A DNA stretch of 36,573 bases from Candidatus Limosilactobacillus merdavium. Its GTDB lineage: Bacteria; Bacillota; Bacilli; Lactobacillales; Lactobacillaceae. The notes beneath the pieces are model-generated. The model saw only the letters and a list, made by a program, of their open reading frames with translations. It was not told where the DNA came from and ran no database searches. Of this stretch, positions 1 through 7,291 are shown piece after piece; the first letter of the stretch is position 1, and every line of letters begins with the position of its first letter. Where the stretch lies: the NCBI GenBank assembly GCA_018883805.1, contig JAHLFK010000056.1, forward strand, positions 1-36,573, read 5' to 3'. The position numbers were made by a program, and so were the translations under genes.

Positions 1-41
1 GGAATTTGCAACTTGACAACGTTAGCTACTTTCTTTGCCAC
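1..41 (-). CDS. rplK: Ribosomal protein L11, N-terminal fragment
   Basis: Only the first 13 codons and part of the next are inside the window. They read V(M)AKKVANVVKLQIP, the typical bacterial L11 N-terminus, which binds 23S rRNA in the GTPase-associated centre. The start is GTG at 41-39, preceded by AAGGAGG (51-57) with about 9 bases of spacing. It follows nusG on the same strand, the usual nusG-rplK order. Recognition rests on the short N-terminus plus context. Confidence 0.9.
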   Translation of the reverse strand, partial: MAKKVANVVKLQI

Positions 42-148
42 GAGACAAAACCTCCTTAGTCCGTGTTGTGGTCATGATGAGGCAGTAAATTTACCTCTCC
101 CACAGTATGTCGAATAGCATACTTAGGTAACATACCACATTTATTATA
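42..148 (-). promoter_or_regulatory. rplK promoter and structured leader
   Basis: On the minus strand a perfect -10 TATAAT lies at 148-143; no good -35 is visible. The leader can form a small hairpin (AGTATG 123-118 with CATACT 109-104). It can also form a larger one in which TGTGG (104-100) pairs with CCACA (71-67) around an inner GAGG/CCTC stem. Such leaders before rplK-rplA are classic sites for L1 autogenous control. The structure is seen; L1 control is inference from family knowledge. Confidence 0.5.
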
Positions 149-203
149 AGATTTCAAGATAAATCAAGTGTGTAATCTCTTAGATAGATAAATTACAAAT
201 TAA

Positions 204-749
204 TTATTCTACAGTATCAATTTGATCGAAGCCTAATTCAGCTGAAGTTTCCCGGCCAAACATTTCAACATTTACCTTTAACTTCATCTTTTCGTGATCA
301 ACTTCAGTGACCTTACCAGTTAAGTCGGCAAATGGACCAGCGATAACCTTAACACTATCACCAACATTAACGTCAATATCGTGTTGAACAGTTTGAACAC
401 CCATCCGCTTCATGATCCGATCAACTTCTTCAGGAAGTAATGGAGTTGGCTTTGAACCACCACCGTGAGAACCTAAGAAACCAGTAACGCCTGGTGTGTT
501 CCGCGCAATGTACCAAGCTTGGTCAGTCATTACCATTTCTACTAAAACATATCCAGGGAAAGTCTTTTCAACAATTTCCTTAGCTTGGCCGTCCTTAACT
601 TGACGAACTTCATCTTCAGGAACAACTACCCGGAAAATGTAGTCTTGCATTCCCATTGATTGCGCACGTGATTCCAAGTTACTCTTTACCCGATTTTCGT
701 AACCTGAGTAAGTGTGTAAGACGTACCAACGTTTTTCATTTGATTCCAC
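204..749 (-). CDS. nusG: Transcription termination/antitermination factor NusG
   Basis: NusG of 181 residues binds RNA polymerase and modulates pausing, termination and transcription-translation coupling. The NGN domain (about 5-115) starts with RWYVLHTYSGYENRV and contains FPGYVLVEM. A KOW domain follows (about 125-160, VGDSVKVIAGPFADLTGKV). The length is normal. The start is GTG at 749, set by AGGAGG at 762-757 with 7 bases of spacing. It lies between secE and rplK, the standard bacterial arrangement. A terminator-like hairpin precedes it (795-826), so expression may depend on read-through from secE. A TATAAT at 770-765 is too close to the ribosome binding site to be a likely promoter. Confidence 0.98.
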   Translation of the reverse strand: MESNEKRWYVLHTYSGYENRVKSNLESRAQSMGMQDYIFRVVVPEDEVRQVKDGQAKEIVEKTFPGYVLVEMVMTDQAWYIARNTPGVTGFLGSHGGGSKPTPLLPEEVDRIMKRMGVQTVQHDIDVNVGDSVKVIAGPFADLTGKVTEVDHEKMKLKVNVEMFGRETSAELGFDQIDTVE

Positions 750-794
750 GATGAATCCTCCTCAATTATAAAGTCATTTTAGTTTTTAAATTCA

Positions 795-826
795 AAATAA
801 AAAACCTCGCGGACTCCCCCACGAAG
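795..826 (-). terminator. Terminator-like hairpin between secE and nusG
   Basis: On the minus strand CTTCGTGG (826-819) pairs with CCGCGAGG (812-805) through eight pairs including three G-U, around a GGGAGT loop, and is followed by TTTTTTATTTT. This is a textbook intrinsic terminator lying inside what is normally a secE-nusG operon. It may act as a partial attenuator of nusG. Confidence 0.65.
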
Positions 827-871
827 CTTGTTGCGTTTAGTATAACAAATCTCTCGTCATTTGACCACTGC

Positions 872-1048
872 CTAGACGAATAACTTCATCAATAATTGGA
901 TTAACCAATCAAACAGTGCAAAAAACAAAACAAAGAAAAGTGTTAGTGAAATAACAATAGTTGTGTCACGACGGTTCTCACGAGCAGTAGGCCAAACAAC
1001 CAATTTCATTTCGTGATTAACACTTTTGATAAAACGAATCAGGTGCAT
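872..1048 (-). CDS. secE: Preprotein translocase subunit SecE
   Basis: This short gene encodes 58 residues beginning MHLIRFIKSVNHEMKLVVWP. It is the single-span Gram-positive form of SecE, which clamps SecY in the SecYEG channel. The amphipathic helix with the conserved VVWPTARE region (about 17-24) is followed by one membrane span (about 31-52, TIVISLTLFFVLFFALFDWL). The start ATG at 1048 follows GGAGG with short spacing. It lies 16 bases after rpmG and upstream of nusG, the expected position for secE. Confidence 0.95.
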   Translation of the reverse strand: MHLIRFIKSVNHEMKLVVWPTARENRRDTTIVISLTLFFVLFFALFDWLIQLLMKLFV

Positions 1049-1064
1049 AATTTCCTCCAGCTAA

Positions 1065-1214
1065 TTAACGGGTTTCACGATGCAGAGTATATTCTCCACA
1101 ATGTTTACAAAATTTCTTTAATTCTAGTCGTTCTTGTCGTTGAGGATTAGCGGTAATTGTATAGTTATGGGCACCGCACTTTGTACATTCCAATGCAACT
1201 TTCTTTTGGGACAT
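1065..1214 (-). CDS. rpmG: Ribosomal protein L33
   Basis: This protein of 49 residues begins [18 protein letters not shown]. Two CxxC pairs (C10/C13 and C36/C39, CTKC and CKHC) mark it as the zinc-binding (C+) L33 paralogue of the large ribosomal subunit. The start ATG at 1214 is chosen because GGAGGTGATAGT sits immediately upstream; the longer open frame has no support. It precedes secE closely and is probably co-transcribed with it. Confidence 0.96.
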   Translation of the reverse strand: MSQKKVALECTKCGAHNYTITANPQRQERLELKKFCKHCGEYTLHRETR

Positions 1215-1280
1215 ACTATCACCTCCACACATAGTCAAGATTAGCATGTTCCCCACTCTAAAACAAGTGATTAACAGGAA

Positions 1281-1324
1281 ATGAAAGCTTCTAATATCCG
1301 AAATGCCGAATATCAGAAGCTTCT
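1281..1324 (-). terminator. Long hairpin between sigma-factor gene and rpmG
   Basis: Arms 1285-1300 and 1307-1322 form a 16-bp stem with a six-base loop. In minus-strand RNA all positions pair (two as G-U), whereas on the plus strand two become A-C mismatches, so it acts in minus-strand RNA. The tail (TCATTTCC) is only weakly U-rich, so it is either a poor terminator after the sigma gene or an RNA-stability element before rpmG. Confidence 0.55.
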
Positions 1325-1409
1325 TCATAATAATAGGAAAATGATAGATATTTTTACCTGCACCTTTTTTAATTACGAAATACAAGTGTTTTTATTAAAT
1401 ACAAATAAC

Positions 1410-1979
1410 CTACTCTGCTGCCAAAATTTTGATCAACTTGTTACGGCTTCGCGAAAGCGCACTTTGAACCTGCCGTTTTTTACAGTTCAATTTTCGGCAA
1501 ACATGTTCTACTGAATAACCAGTAACAATAAGTGCTAATACTTGACGTTCAAATCTTGAACTATTTTTAATAACCCGTTCAATACTACTGTGACATTATA
1601 CAACGTCTTCAAGTGGTGCTGTCGTGCTGGCAATGAAAATACTATCACTTTCTCCCAGAGCATCTAATTGATCAACTGGGATTCGTTTATCCGCCTGCCG
1701 AGCACGATATAAATCTAACAAACGATTAATCAAACTTTGCTTAAAAAAGCCGCTAAACTGATTAATATCTGTTCCTCTATAAGAATAGATAACTTTTAGT
1801 AAGACAAGCTGTGCCTCTTGACACCAATCATCAAATTCTAGATCGGCAACATAATATTTCTGCCAAAGACGTCTAACTAGTGAAGAATAACAATTAAATA
1901 AGGCAATAAATTTATCCTCATTGCCAACTTGTGCTTGGATGAGTAATCCGAGATCAGCTGAATGATTTTTCATAATCAT
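1410..1979 (-). pseudogene. sigH: Sigma-H (sigma-30/ComX-like) factor, interrupted by in-frame stop
   Basis: The frame encodes 127 residues, then TAA (1598-1596), then 61 more codons in the same frame to TAG (1412-1410). The first part carries sigma region 2 features (about 25-85: FNCYSSLVRRLWQKYY and DDWCQEAQLVLLKVIYSY). The second part looks like region 4, with a helix-turn-helix (FERQVLALIVTGYSVEHVC, then NCKKRQVQSALSRSRNKL). Intact relatives of about 190 residues sit at this locus in lactobacilli and control competence-type genes. No frameshift is needed: one base change explains the break. A 127-residue product would lack -35 recognition. It is annotated as a likely pseudogene; a sequencing error or readthrough cannot be excluded. 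Confidence 0.8.
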
Positions 1980-2012
1980 TAAAACTTAACTTATCTGTTA
2001 AGTATCACCTTT
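1977..2012 (-). promoter_or_regulatory. Sigma-gene ribosome binding site with hairpin between SD and ATG
   Basis: AAAGGTGA (2012-2005) lies about 26 bases from the first ATG (1979), too far for normal initiation. A perfect 7-bp inverted repeat (ACTTAAC 2003-1997 and GTTAAGT 1990-1984, six-base loop) fills the gap. If folded, it would bring the SD to near-normal distance. The stem followed by TTTT could instead be a weak terminator. Confidence 0.45.
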
Positions 2013-2014
2013 CT

Positions 2015-2225
2015 TGAATTTGGCTCCTCCACCCATTCTTAGATTGCATTATGCATTCATGCTGGACAAGGGTCTCTTTCTCGTCAAAAAGGAAACCCTC
2101 ATACAGGTGATTGCCCGTTCGATAGGCTTTCATGCCCATCGTCAGGAAGGTTCAAGTTCTCGGCACTGGTTCCTTATGCTAATTCCCCAAACCTTGGTGA
2201 CTTACGCCTGAACATAATTTACCAA
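2015..2225 (-). ncRNA. Candidate structured RNA (6S-like?) upstream of the sigma gene
   Basis: About 200 bases with no convincing ORF but clear minus-strand RNA structure. CGATGGGC and GCCTATCG flank ATGAAA (about 2153-2132) in an 8-bp hairpin that is complete only in minus-strand RNA, through a G-U pair. GGGTTT and AGACCC (about 2098-2070) form a second hairpin with the same strand bias. The ends can close as GGC...CACC with GGTG...GCC, and AAGGTT with AACCTT gives another stem. The size and rod-like closing resemble 6S RNA, but I cannot confirm the family. It could equally be a long structured 5' leader of the sigma gene. Confidence 0.4.
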
Positions 2226-2483
2226 ATTTTTTTGCCTTTGAATACCCTTTTCTTGTGATTTGTTGAACAACTATTCAAATGATAGTTAGTCGACTAATAA
2301 ATTCAGTTAACAATTACTTTTGTTATGTTTTAAATCCGATAATAGAGATGCTTTAAAAAGAACATTAGTCTCATTTTTATAACTATATAACGTTATAGTA
2401 ATTTTTATATTTTAAAAAAATTTAAACAAATTACTATTCACCTAACCTAAATAAATGAATTTTTTCTGCAATTATTTTTAACA
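2226..2483. other. AT-rich intergenic stretch with palindromes
   Basis: There is no coding sequence here. Two perfect 12-bp palindromes stand out: TTAGTCGACTAA (2286-2297) and TATAACGTTATA (2386-2397). ACTAT(N7)ATAGT (about 2270-2286) adjoins the first. These may be operator sites for the structured RNA/sigma transcript reading leftward. No promoter is clear. Confidence 0.4.
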
Positions 2484-2535
2484 ATAAAAAGCGTGGGACT
2501 ATAAAACTCATAGACAGTTTTTATAGCCTCACGCC
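2484..2535 (-). terminator. Terminator after rlmB
   Basis: On the minus strand GCGTGAGGCTATAAAA pairs with TTTTATAGTCCCACGC (roughly 2534-2491), followed by TTTTTATTG. This strong intrinsic terminator ends the cysS-mrnC-rlmB operon. Confidence 0.85.
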
Positions 2536-2551
2536 CTTATGCACAACTCAC

Positions 2552-3298
2552 TTATAGTGGATGACGAGAATTAAAGCCTTGGTAAATTAATAGACTAGCC
2601 GCAACACTTGCATTCAAACTTTGAACATGACCGATCATTGGAATTGTAAGCATTTCATCACAATTTTTCTTTAATAATGATGAAATTCCTTTTCCTTCAT
2701 TGCCAATTACTAATGCAACTGCTCCCTTGGCATTCCAACGCCGATAATCTGTTCCTTTCATATCAGTACCGAAAAGCCAAACGCCACGGTCCTTTAGTTC
2801 TTGGGCGGTCTGAACCAGATTTGTTACCCGTGCAACTGGTACATGTTCGATTGCCCCAGTAGATGTTTTAGCAACTACTGATGTTAAACCAACTGCCCGT
2901 CTTCGTGGAATAATGATTCCGTGAACACCAGCTGCATCTGCTGTCCGGATAATTGACCCTAAGTTATGAGGATCTTCTAGCTCATCAAGAATCAAAAAGA
3001 ATGGATCTTCGTCATGTTTAGCTGCATTATCAAATAAGTCATCAATTGTTGCGTAATGGTAAGCTGCAACAGCTAATGCCACTCCCTGGTGGTTTTGATG
3101 ATCACTCATTTGATCAAGCTTTGTCTTGGGAACGTTTGAAATAACCAGCCGCTTTTCTTTAGCTAATTTAACAATTTGTGAGATCGCATCTGATTTTAAC
3201 CCTGATTGAATAAATACCTTATTAATCTCTTGGTCTGATTTTAACGCCATAATAGCCGGATGGCGGCCGATAATAAATTCGCTATTTTCAGTTTTCAT
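2552..3298 (-). CDS. rlmB: 23S rRNA 2'-O-methyltransferase, RlmB/TrmH family
   Basis: This SpoU/TrmH-type methyltransferase of 248 residues uses S-adenosylmethionine to methylate a ribose in 23S rRNA. An N-terminal substrate-binding domain (about 5-80, [12 protein letters not shown]) is followed by the trefoil-knot catalytic domain. Its three SpoU motifs are visible: [21 protein letters not shown] (about 103), [12 protein letters not shown] (about 194) and [21 protein letters not shown] (about 219). The gene begins inside the end of mrnC (11-base overlap), so the two are translationally coupled, as in the standard Firmicutes cysS-mrnC-rlmB operon. The exact target nucleotide is not shown by sequence. 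Confidence 0.95.
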   Translation of the reverse strand: MKTENSEFIIGRHPAIMALKSDQEINKVFIQSGLKSDAISQIVKLAKEKRLVISNVPKTKLDQMSDHQNHQGVALAVAAYHYATIDDLFDNAAKHDEDPFFLILDELEDPHNLGSIIRTADAAGVHGIIIPRRRAVGLTSVVAKTSTGAIEHVPVARVTNLVQTAQELKDRGVWLFGTDMKGTDYRRWNAKGAVALVIGNEGKGISSLLKKNCDEMLTIPMIGHVQSLNASVAASLLIYQGFNSRHPL

Positions 3299-3701
3299 GT
3301 TGTGTTCTCCCCGCTTCTACTTGTTGAATACACCACTCCGATAGTTCTGCAACCCGATCTTGTTTGCCAGCTAGCTGGAGGTATCCCATCATTGCTTCAA
3401 ATCCAGTTGAGATCCGGTAAGTGAGGACTGAAGTATGTTTAGCGTGCGTGTGACTATTTGCATTTCGTCCACGCTTAAAATAGCTCCATTCATCATCAGT
3501 TAAAATATCATCTTGCTTCATCAAATCAATCAAAGCTGCCTGAGCCTTAGCCGAAACATAGTGGGTAGCCAAATGTTGTAACTTAGTTGGCTTCGATAGT
3601 CCCTTACTTAAAAGGTGTTGGCGAATAAACACTTCATAAACGGCATCCCCTAAATAAGCTAGTGCAATGCCATTCAGTTGTCGATAATCTGCTTTCTCCA
3701 T
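3288..3701 (-). CDS. mrnC: Mini-ribonuclease III
   Basis: This protein of 137 residues is an RNase III catalytic domain without a dsRNA-binding domain. It matures the ends of 23S rRNA in Firmicutes. [18 protein letters not shown] (about 14-31) carries the signature Asp/Glu cluster, and [10 protein letters not shown] (about 76) is the second conserved block. The start ATG is at 3701, just 17 bases after cysS. Operon position between cysS and rlmB matches Bacillus and lactobacilli. Confidence 0.95.
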   Translation of the reverse strand: MEKADYRQLNGIALAYLGDAVYEVFIRQHLLSKGLSKPTKLQHLATHYVSAKAQAALIDLMKQDDILTDDEWSYFKRGRNANSHTHAKHTSVLTYRISTGFEAMMGYLQLAGKQDRVAELSEWCIQQVEAGRTQHEN

Positions 3702-3718
3702 TAATTCTCTTCCCTGTC

Positions 3719-5137
3719 TTACTTTTCAACCCGCTTGAACCGCGTTCCCTGCGGAGTATCTTCCAAAATAATTCCTTGTTTCTTCAAATCATCACGAATT
3801 TGATCACTGCGAGCAAAGTCCTTGTTCTTCCGAGCTTCGTTCCGCTCATCAATCAATTCCTGGATGTGTTCATCATTCAATTCATTATTGTTAGAACTTA
3901 ATTTAACTCCAAAAACGCTGACTAAACTGACAATTAAGTCTTTAATTGCGGTTAGTGCATCACTCTTAACGGTTTCCTGTTGAGCATAGATATTAGCATA
4001 CTTAACTAATTCGTAAACAACGGTAATCCCGTTTTGAACATTAATATCATCATCCATTGCTTCGATATATGCCTGCTTAAATTCAGCCAACTTCTTAGCA
4101 ACTTCAGCATCATCACCTTCTTGGGCATCTTTTTGCCGGTAAGTTAGGTTATCAAATGCTGTTTGGATGTGATCAAGGTTGTTTTTAGCATCAATTAAGT
4201 TGTCTTTGCTGTACTGAATTGGTCGACGATACTGGGTAGTTGCCATAAAGAAACGTAATACTTGCGGATCAACCTGCTTAATAATGTCGTGAACCGTAAT
4301 GAAATTGTGTAAGGACTTACTCATCTTTTCGTTATCCTTACCAATTGTTACGAAACCGTTGTGCATCCAGTAACGGACAAATTTTTGCCCAGTTTCTGCT
4401 TCACTTTGAGCGATTTCATTCTCATGGTGAGGAAATTCTAGATCTTGTCCACCACCATGGATATCAATCGTCTTACCCAAGTACTTGGTTGACATAACAG
4501 AACATTCAATGTGCCAACCAGGGCGTCCTTTACCCCAAGGAGAATCCCAGTTAATTTCACCTGGCTTAGCAGCCTTCCACAATGCAAAATCAATTGGGTC
4601 TTCCTTTTTATTTACTTCATCAGCACTAACATGTTCACTAGCACCGACTTCCAAATCATCAATCGATTGACCGGACAACTGACCGTAATCTTTAAACTTT
4701 CGTGCCCGGTAATAAACATCCCCATCTTTTTCATAAGCATAGCCCTTATCAATTAAGCCTTGTACAAACTCAATAATTTCAGGAATGTTTTGGGTTGCTC
4801 GTGGATGCATCGTCGCTGGTTCAATGTTAATTGCCTTGGTATCTTCCATAAATGCCTTGATATATTTATCTGCTAATTGAGGAACGGTAATTCCTTGTTC
4901 ATGAGCAGCTTTAATCATCTTATCATCAACGTCAGTAAAGTTAGAAACATAATTAACTTTGTACCCTTTAAATTCCAAATACCGCCGAACAGTGTCAAAC
5001 GCGATTGCAGAACGGGCATTTCCGATATGGATGTAGTTATAGACCGTTGGACCACAGACATACATGTTAACAACTCCTGGGGTTAGCGGTTTGAATTCTT
5101 CTTGTTTATGAGTCAATGTATTATAAATTGTCAGCAT
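3719..5137 (-). CDS. cysS: Cysteinyl-tRNA synthetase
   Basis: This class I synthetase of 472 residues charges tRNA-Cys. [13 protein letters not shown] (28-40) holds the zinc-ligand Cys28 and the HIGH signature. ECSVMS (about 210) and HHENE (about 236) supply the remaining zinc ligands. KMSKS is at about 270. The C-terminal DALR-like anticodon domain ends in a charged tail. It is first gene of an operon with mrnC and rlmB. The start ATG at 5137 follows AAAGGAGCAGACAGTC. I see no T-box leader upstream, unlike many Gram-positive synthetase genes. Confidence 0.98.
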   Translation of the reverse strand: MLTIYNTLTHKQEEFKPLTPGVVNMYVCGPTVYNYIHIGNARSAIAFDTVRRYLEFKGYKVNYVSNFTDVDDKMIKAAHEQGITVPQLADKYIKAFMEDTKAINIEPATMHPRATQNIPEIIEFVQGLIDKGYAYEKDGDVYYRARKFKDYGQLSGQSIDDLEVGASEHVSADEVNKKEDPIDFALWKAAKPGEINWDSPWGKGRPGWHIECSVMSTKYLGKTIDIHGGGQDLEFPHHENEIAQSEAETGQKFVRYWMHNGFVTIGKDNEKMSKSLHNFITVHDIIKQVDPQVLRFFMATTQYRRPIQYSKDNLIDAKNNLDHIQTAFDNLTYRQKDAQEGDDAEVAKKLAEFKQAYIEAMDDDINVQNGITVVYELVKYANIYAQQETVKSDALTAIKDLIVSLVSVFGVKLSSNNNELNDEHIQELIDERNEARKNKDFARSDQIRDDLKKQGIILEDTPQGTRFKRVEK

Positions 5138-5279
5138 GACTGTCTGCTCCTTTCACATTTATACTCATAATACTAACATATCTCCATGGCTGAACCCATT
5201 ATTGGAAATTTTTTCGTCCAAAAAATTTTTTAACTTTATGGTCACAATTTCTTCACATTCTCCTGATAATATATAAAGC
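5138..5279 (-). promoter_or_regulatory. cysS upstream region
   Basis: A 9-bp inverted repeat AAATTTTTT/AAAAAATTT (5206-5214, 5220-5228) sits next to a possible minus-strand -35 TTGGAC. No clear -10 at correct spacing, T-box or specifier hairpin was found. Confidence 0.35.
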
Positions 5280-5316
5280 GTAGTAAAGATAACCTCTTTA
5301 CTACTAATGAAACCTA

Positions 5317-5388
5317 TTATTTTTCAATTACTCCTCCCAATAGTAACCGAAAAAACAATCTAATATGAGGATTACCCCAAGTCCTCAT
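5317..5388 (-). CDS. Possible 23-residue peptide ORF
   Basis: On the strand opposite the small-RNA candidate, GAGGAG stands 4 bases before ATG (5388). The ORF encodes 23 residues: MRTWGNPHIR, then a hydrophobic/basic stretch (LFFRLLLGGV), ending IEK. I do not recognise it. It has a good ribosome binding site but no obvious promoter, lying just after the fhs terminator. It may be chance, a leader peptide for cysS, or a type I toxin-like peptide with the plus-strand RNA as antisense. Confidence 0.25.
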   Translation of the reverse strand: MRTWGNPHIRLFFRLLLGGVIEK

Positions 5389-5398
5389 AATACTCCTC

Positions 5399-5435
5399 AA
5401 GAGATAGCTTCCCCAAAGCTATCTCTTCTTTCTTT
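5399..5435 (+). terminator. 12-bp terminator hairpin
   Basis: A perfect 12-bp stem AAGAGATAGCTT/AAGCTATCTCTT with a five-base CCCCA loop. The plus-strand tail CTTTCTTT is U-rich, while the minus-strand tail (GAGGAGTATT) is not, so it works for rightward transcripts. Confidence 0.6.
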
Positions 5436-5442
5436 ACATCCT

Positions 5443-5487
5443 AAAAAAGGTCCCTAGTCGTGGAAATTCCACGGTTAGGGGCCTTTT
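5443..5487 (-). terminator. Terminator after fhs
   Basis: On the minus strand a long imperfect stem (AAAGG.CCCTA...CGTGGAA with TTCCACG...TAGGG.CC) is followed by TTTTTT. It could also stop rightward transcripts because the plus side ends in CCTTTTCGTTTG. Confidence 0.85.
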
Positions 5488-5522
5488 CGTTTGTTATTAG
5501 ATAAAATATTCTAACTTTATTT

Positions 5523-7181
5523 TTAGAATAAACCAGTAATCTTACCGTCGGCATCAATTGTCATGTTGACAGCTGCAGGAACTTTTGAAAGTCCTGGCAT
5601 AGTCATCATGTTTCCTGAGAGAGCAACGATAAATCCGGCACCAAGCTTAGGAACGAATTCACGGATATGGAATGTGAAGTCAGTTGGTGCACCTAATTGT
5701 GTCTGATCATCAGTAAATGAGTACTGGGTCTTGGCAATGCAGACTGGTAAATCATTCCAACCAAACTTAGCAAATTGCTTTAATTGCTTCTTTGCTTTCT
5801 TACTAAAGGATACTTCCTTAGCACCATAAATGGTCTTTGCAATGGTGTTAACTTTTTCTTCGATGGAGTCACTAGAATCGTACAGTGGCTTAAAGTCACT
5901 CTTTTCGTCGGCCAAACGAACAACTTCCTTTGCAAGGTCTTGTGTTCCTTGACCACCCTTAGCCCAACTATCAGCGACAACAACGTTTACACCAAGGTTC
6001 TTACAATTATCTTCAATAAATTGAACTTCTGCATCAGTATCATTAATGAAGTGGTTAATTGCCACAACAACTGGTAAGCCATAACGTTGCATATTCTTAA
6101 TGTGACGGTTAAGGTTAGCAACACCCTTCTTTAATGCAGGAAGTTGTTCTTCCTTAATTTCATCAAGACTAGCACCACCATTGTATTCAAGAGCCCGAAC
6201 TGTGGCAACAATTACAATTGCATCAGGGTTCTTACCTAATACTGGCCGCTTAATATCAAGGAACTTTTCCGCACCTAAGTCAGCACCGAATCCTGCTTCA
6301 GTAACTGTGTAATCAGCCAACTTCAAAGCAGTTTGGGTAGCTAAGATACTGTTACAACCGTGGGCAATATTAGCAAATGGTCCACCGTGAACAATTGCAG
6401 GAGTGTGATCAAGAGTTTGTACAAGGTTAGGCTTGATTGCGTCCTTTAATAGGATGGTAATAGCATCTTCAAAGCCAAGTTGACCAACAGTAACTGGTTC
6501 ACGGTCGTAAGTATAACCGACAACGATCTTGCTGATCCGCTTCTTCAAATCCATTAAATCTGTTGAAAGACATAGGATTGCCATTAATTCAGAAGCAGCA
6601 GTGATATCAAAACCAGTTTGACGAGGGACACCTTGCATTACTCCACCAAGGCCTGTAATGACGTTCCGTAATGCCCGATCATTAACATCTTCAACCCGCT
6701 TCCAGATAATCCGACGAGGGTCCAAGTTAAGCTTGTTGTCCCGCATTACATAGTTATCAATCAAAGCAGCCAAAGTATTATTAGCACTAGTTAAAGCATG
6801 AAGATCACCGGTGAAGTGTAAGTTAATATCTTCCATTGGGATAACTTGACTGTAACCACCACCAGTGGCACCACCCTTAATCCCAAATACAGGACCCATT
6901 GATGGTTCACGCATTGCAATAATTGTTTGGTGATGTAATTGGTTCAAGGCATCCCCAAGACCAACTAAGACAGTTGACTTTCCTTCACCTGCTGGAGTCG
7001 GATTAATTGAAGTAACAAGAATTAACTTGTGCTTTTTACCAGGCTTTTCAGCAACGGGTAAAGAAATCTTAGCTTTGTATTTACCATATTGCTCAATTTG
7101 GTCATCGTTTAGGCCAATTGATTCAGCAATCTTATTAATTGGTTCGAGTGTGGCTTGGTCTGCAATTTCTATATCTGTCAT
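5523..7181 (-). CDS. fhs: Formate-tetrahydrofolate ligase
   Basis: This enzyme of 552 residues makes 10-formyl-tetrahydrofolate from formate, ATP and THF for purine and formyl-Met-tRNA synthesis. The ATP-binding P-loop TPAGEGKST (about 62-70) is followed by the conserved [23 protein letters not shown] region (about 93; key residues EPS, GPVFG, GGATGGG). The C-terminus carries [22 protein letters not shown]. The length is normal for the family. The start ATG at 7181 follows GGAGAGGATTGAT. It is a single gene bounded by terminators on both sides. Confidence 0.98.
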   Translation of the reverse strand: MTDIEIADQATLEPINKIAESIGLNDDQIEQYGKYKAKISLPVAEKPGKKHKLILVTSINPTPAGEGKSTVLVGLGDALNQLHHQTIIAMREPSMGPVFGIKGGATGGGYSQVIPMEDINLHFTGDLHALTSANNTLAALIDNYVMRDNKLNLDPRRIIWKRVEDVNDRALRNVITGLGGVMQGVPRQTGFDITAASELMAILCLSTDLMDLKKRISKIVVGYTYDREPVTVGQLGFEDAITILLKDAIKPNLVQTLDHTPAIVHGGPFANIAHGCNSILATQTALKLADYTVTEAGFGADLGAEKFLDIKRPVLGKNPDAIVIVATVRALEYNGGASLDEIKEEQLPALKKGVANLNRHIKNMQRYGLPVVVAINHFINDTDAEVQFIEDNCKNLGVNVVVADSWAKGGQGTQDLAKEVVRLADEKSDFKPLYDSSDSIEEKVNTIAKTIYGAKEVSFSKKAKKQLKQFAKFGWNDLPVCIAKTQYSFTDDQTQLGAPTDFTFHIREFVPKLGAGFIVALSGNMMTMPGLSKVPAAVNMTIDADGKITGLF

Positions 7182-7216
7182 ATCAATCCTCTCCTATCCA
7201 AAATACGAACATTACA

Positions 7217-7258
7217 TAAAAAAACATCGTTAAAGTTAAGAATTAACTCTACGATGTC
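7217..7258 (-). terminator. Terminator after the PIN-TRAM gene
   Basis: On the minus strand ACATCGT...GTTAA pairs with TTAAC...AACGATGT and is followed by seven T residues, separating the PIN-TRAM/radA/dut group from fhs. Confidence 0.85.
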
Positions 7259-7291
7259 TAGAATATAAGATTCTGCTCCATTTGTAAACAG

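Larger units (their letters stand above)
5279..5436 (+). ncRNA. Candidate small RNA with three hairpins
   Basis: A TG-extended -10 (TGATAATAT, 5264-5272) predicts a start near 5279. A 9-bp hairpin begins at 5280 (GTAGTAAAG/CTTTACTAC, to 5304). A second perfect hairpin follows (TATGAGGA 5364-5371 with TCCTCATA 5382-5389). A third, 12-bp hairpin (5399-5410 with 5416-5427) has a CCCCA loop and is followed by CTTTCTTT, an intrinsic terminator. Loops and linkers are C-rich (CTCCTCCC at 5331, ACCCC, ACTCCTCA), complementary to Shine-Dalgarno sequences. C-rich loops of this sort are known in Gram-positive regulatory RNAs. No good -35 is visible. Expression is inference. Confidence 0.4.

Noticed and set aside
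765..770. TATAAT as nusG promoter -10
   Set aside because: It is only about 3 bases from AGGAGG, so the transcript would begin within the ribosome binding site; the -35 is also poor.
1281..1514. Plus-strand ORF of 77 codons
   Set aside because: It runs through the hairpin after the sigma gene and antisense to its region 4; no ribosome binding site or recognisable protein.
1596..1979. Truncated sigma gene as a complete short protein
   Set aside because: The downstream frame still encodes a convincing region 4, so a recent nonsense change fits better than a genuine two-domain loss.
2014..2211. Plus-strand ORF of 65 codons over the structured RNA candidate
   Set aside because: No binding site, and the wobble pairs point to structure in minus-strand RNA.
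5138..5523. T-box leader for cysS
   Set aside because: No AGGGTGG-type T-box sequence or specifier-terminator arrangement seen; hairpins here lack a U-tail in the cysS direction.
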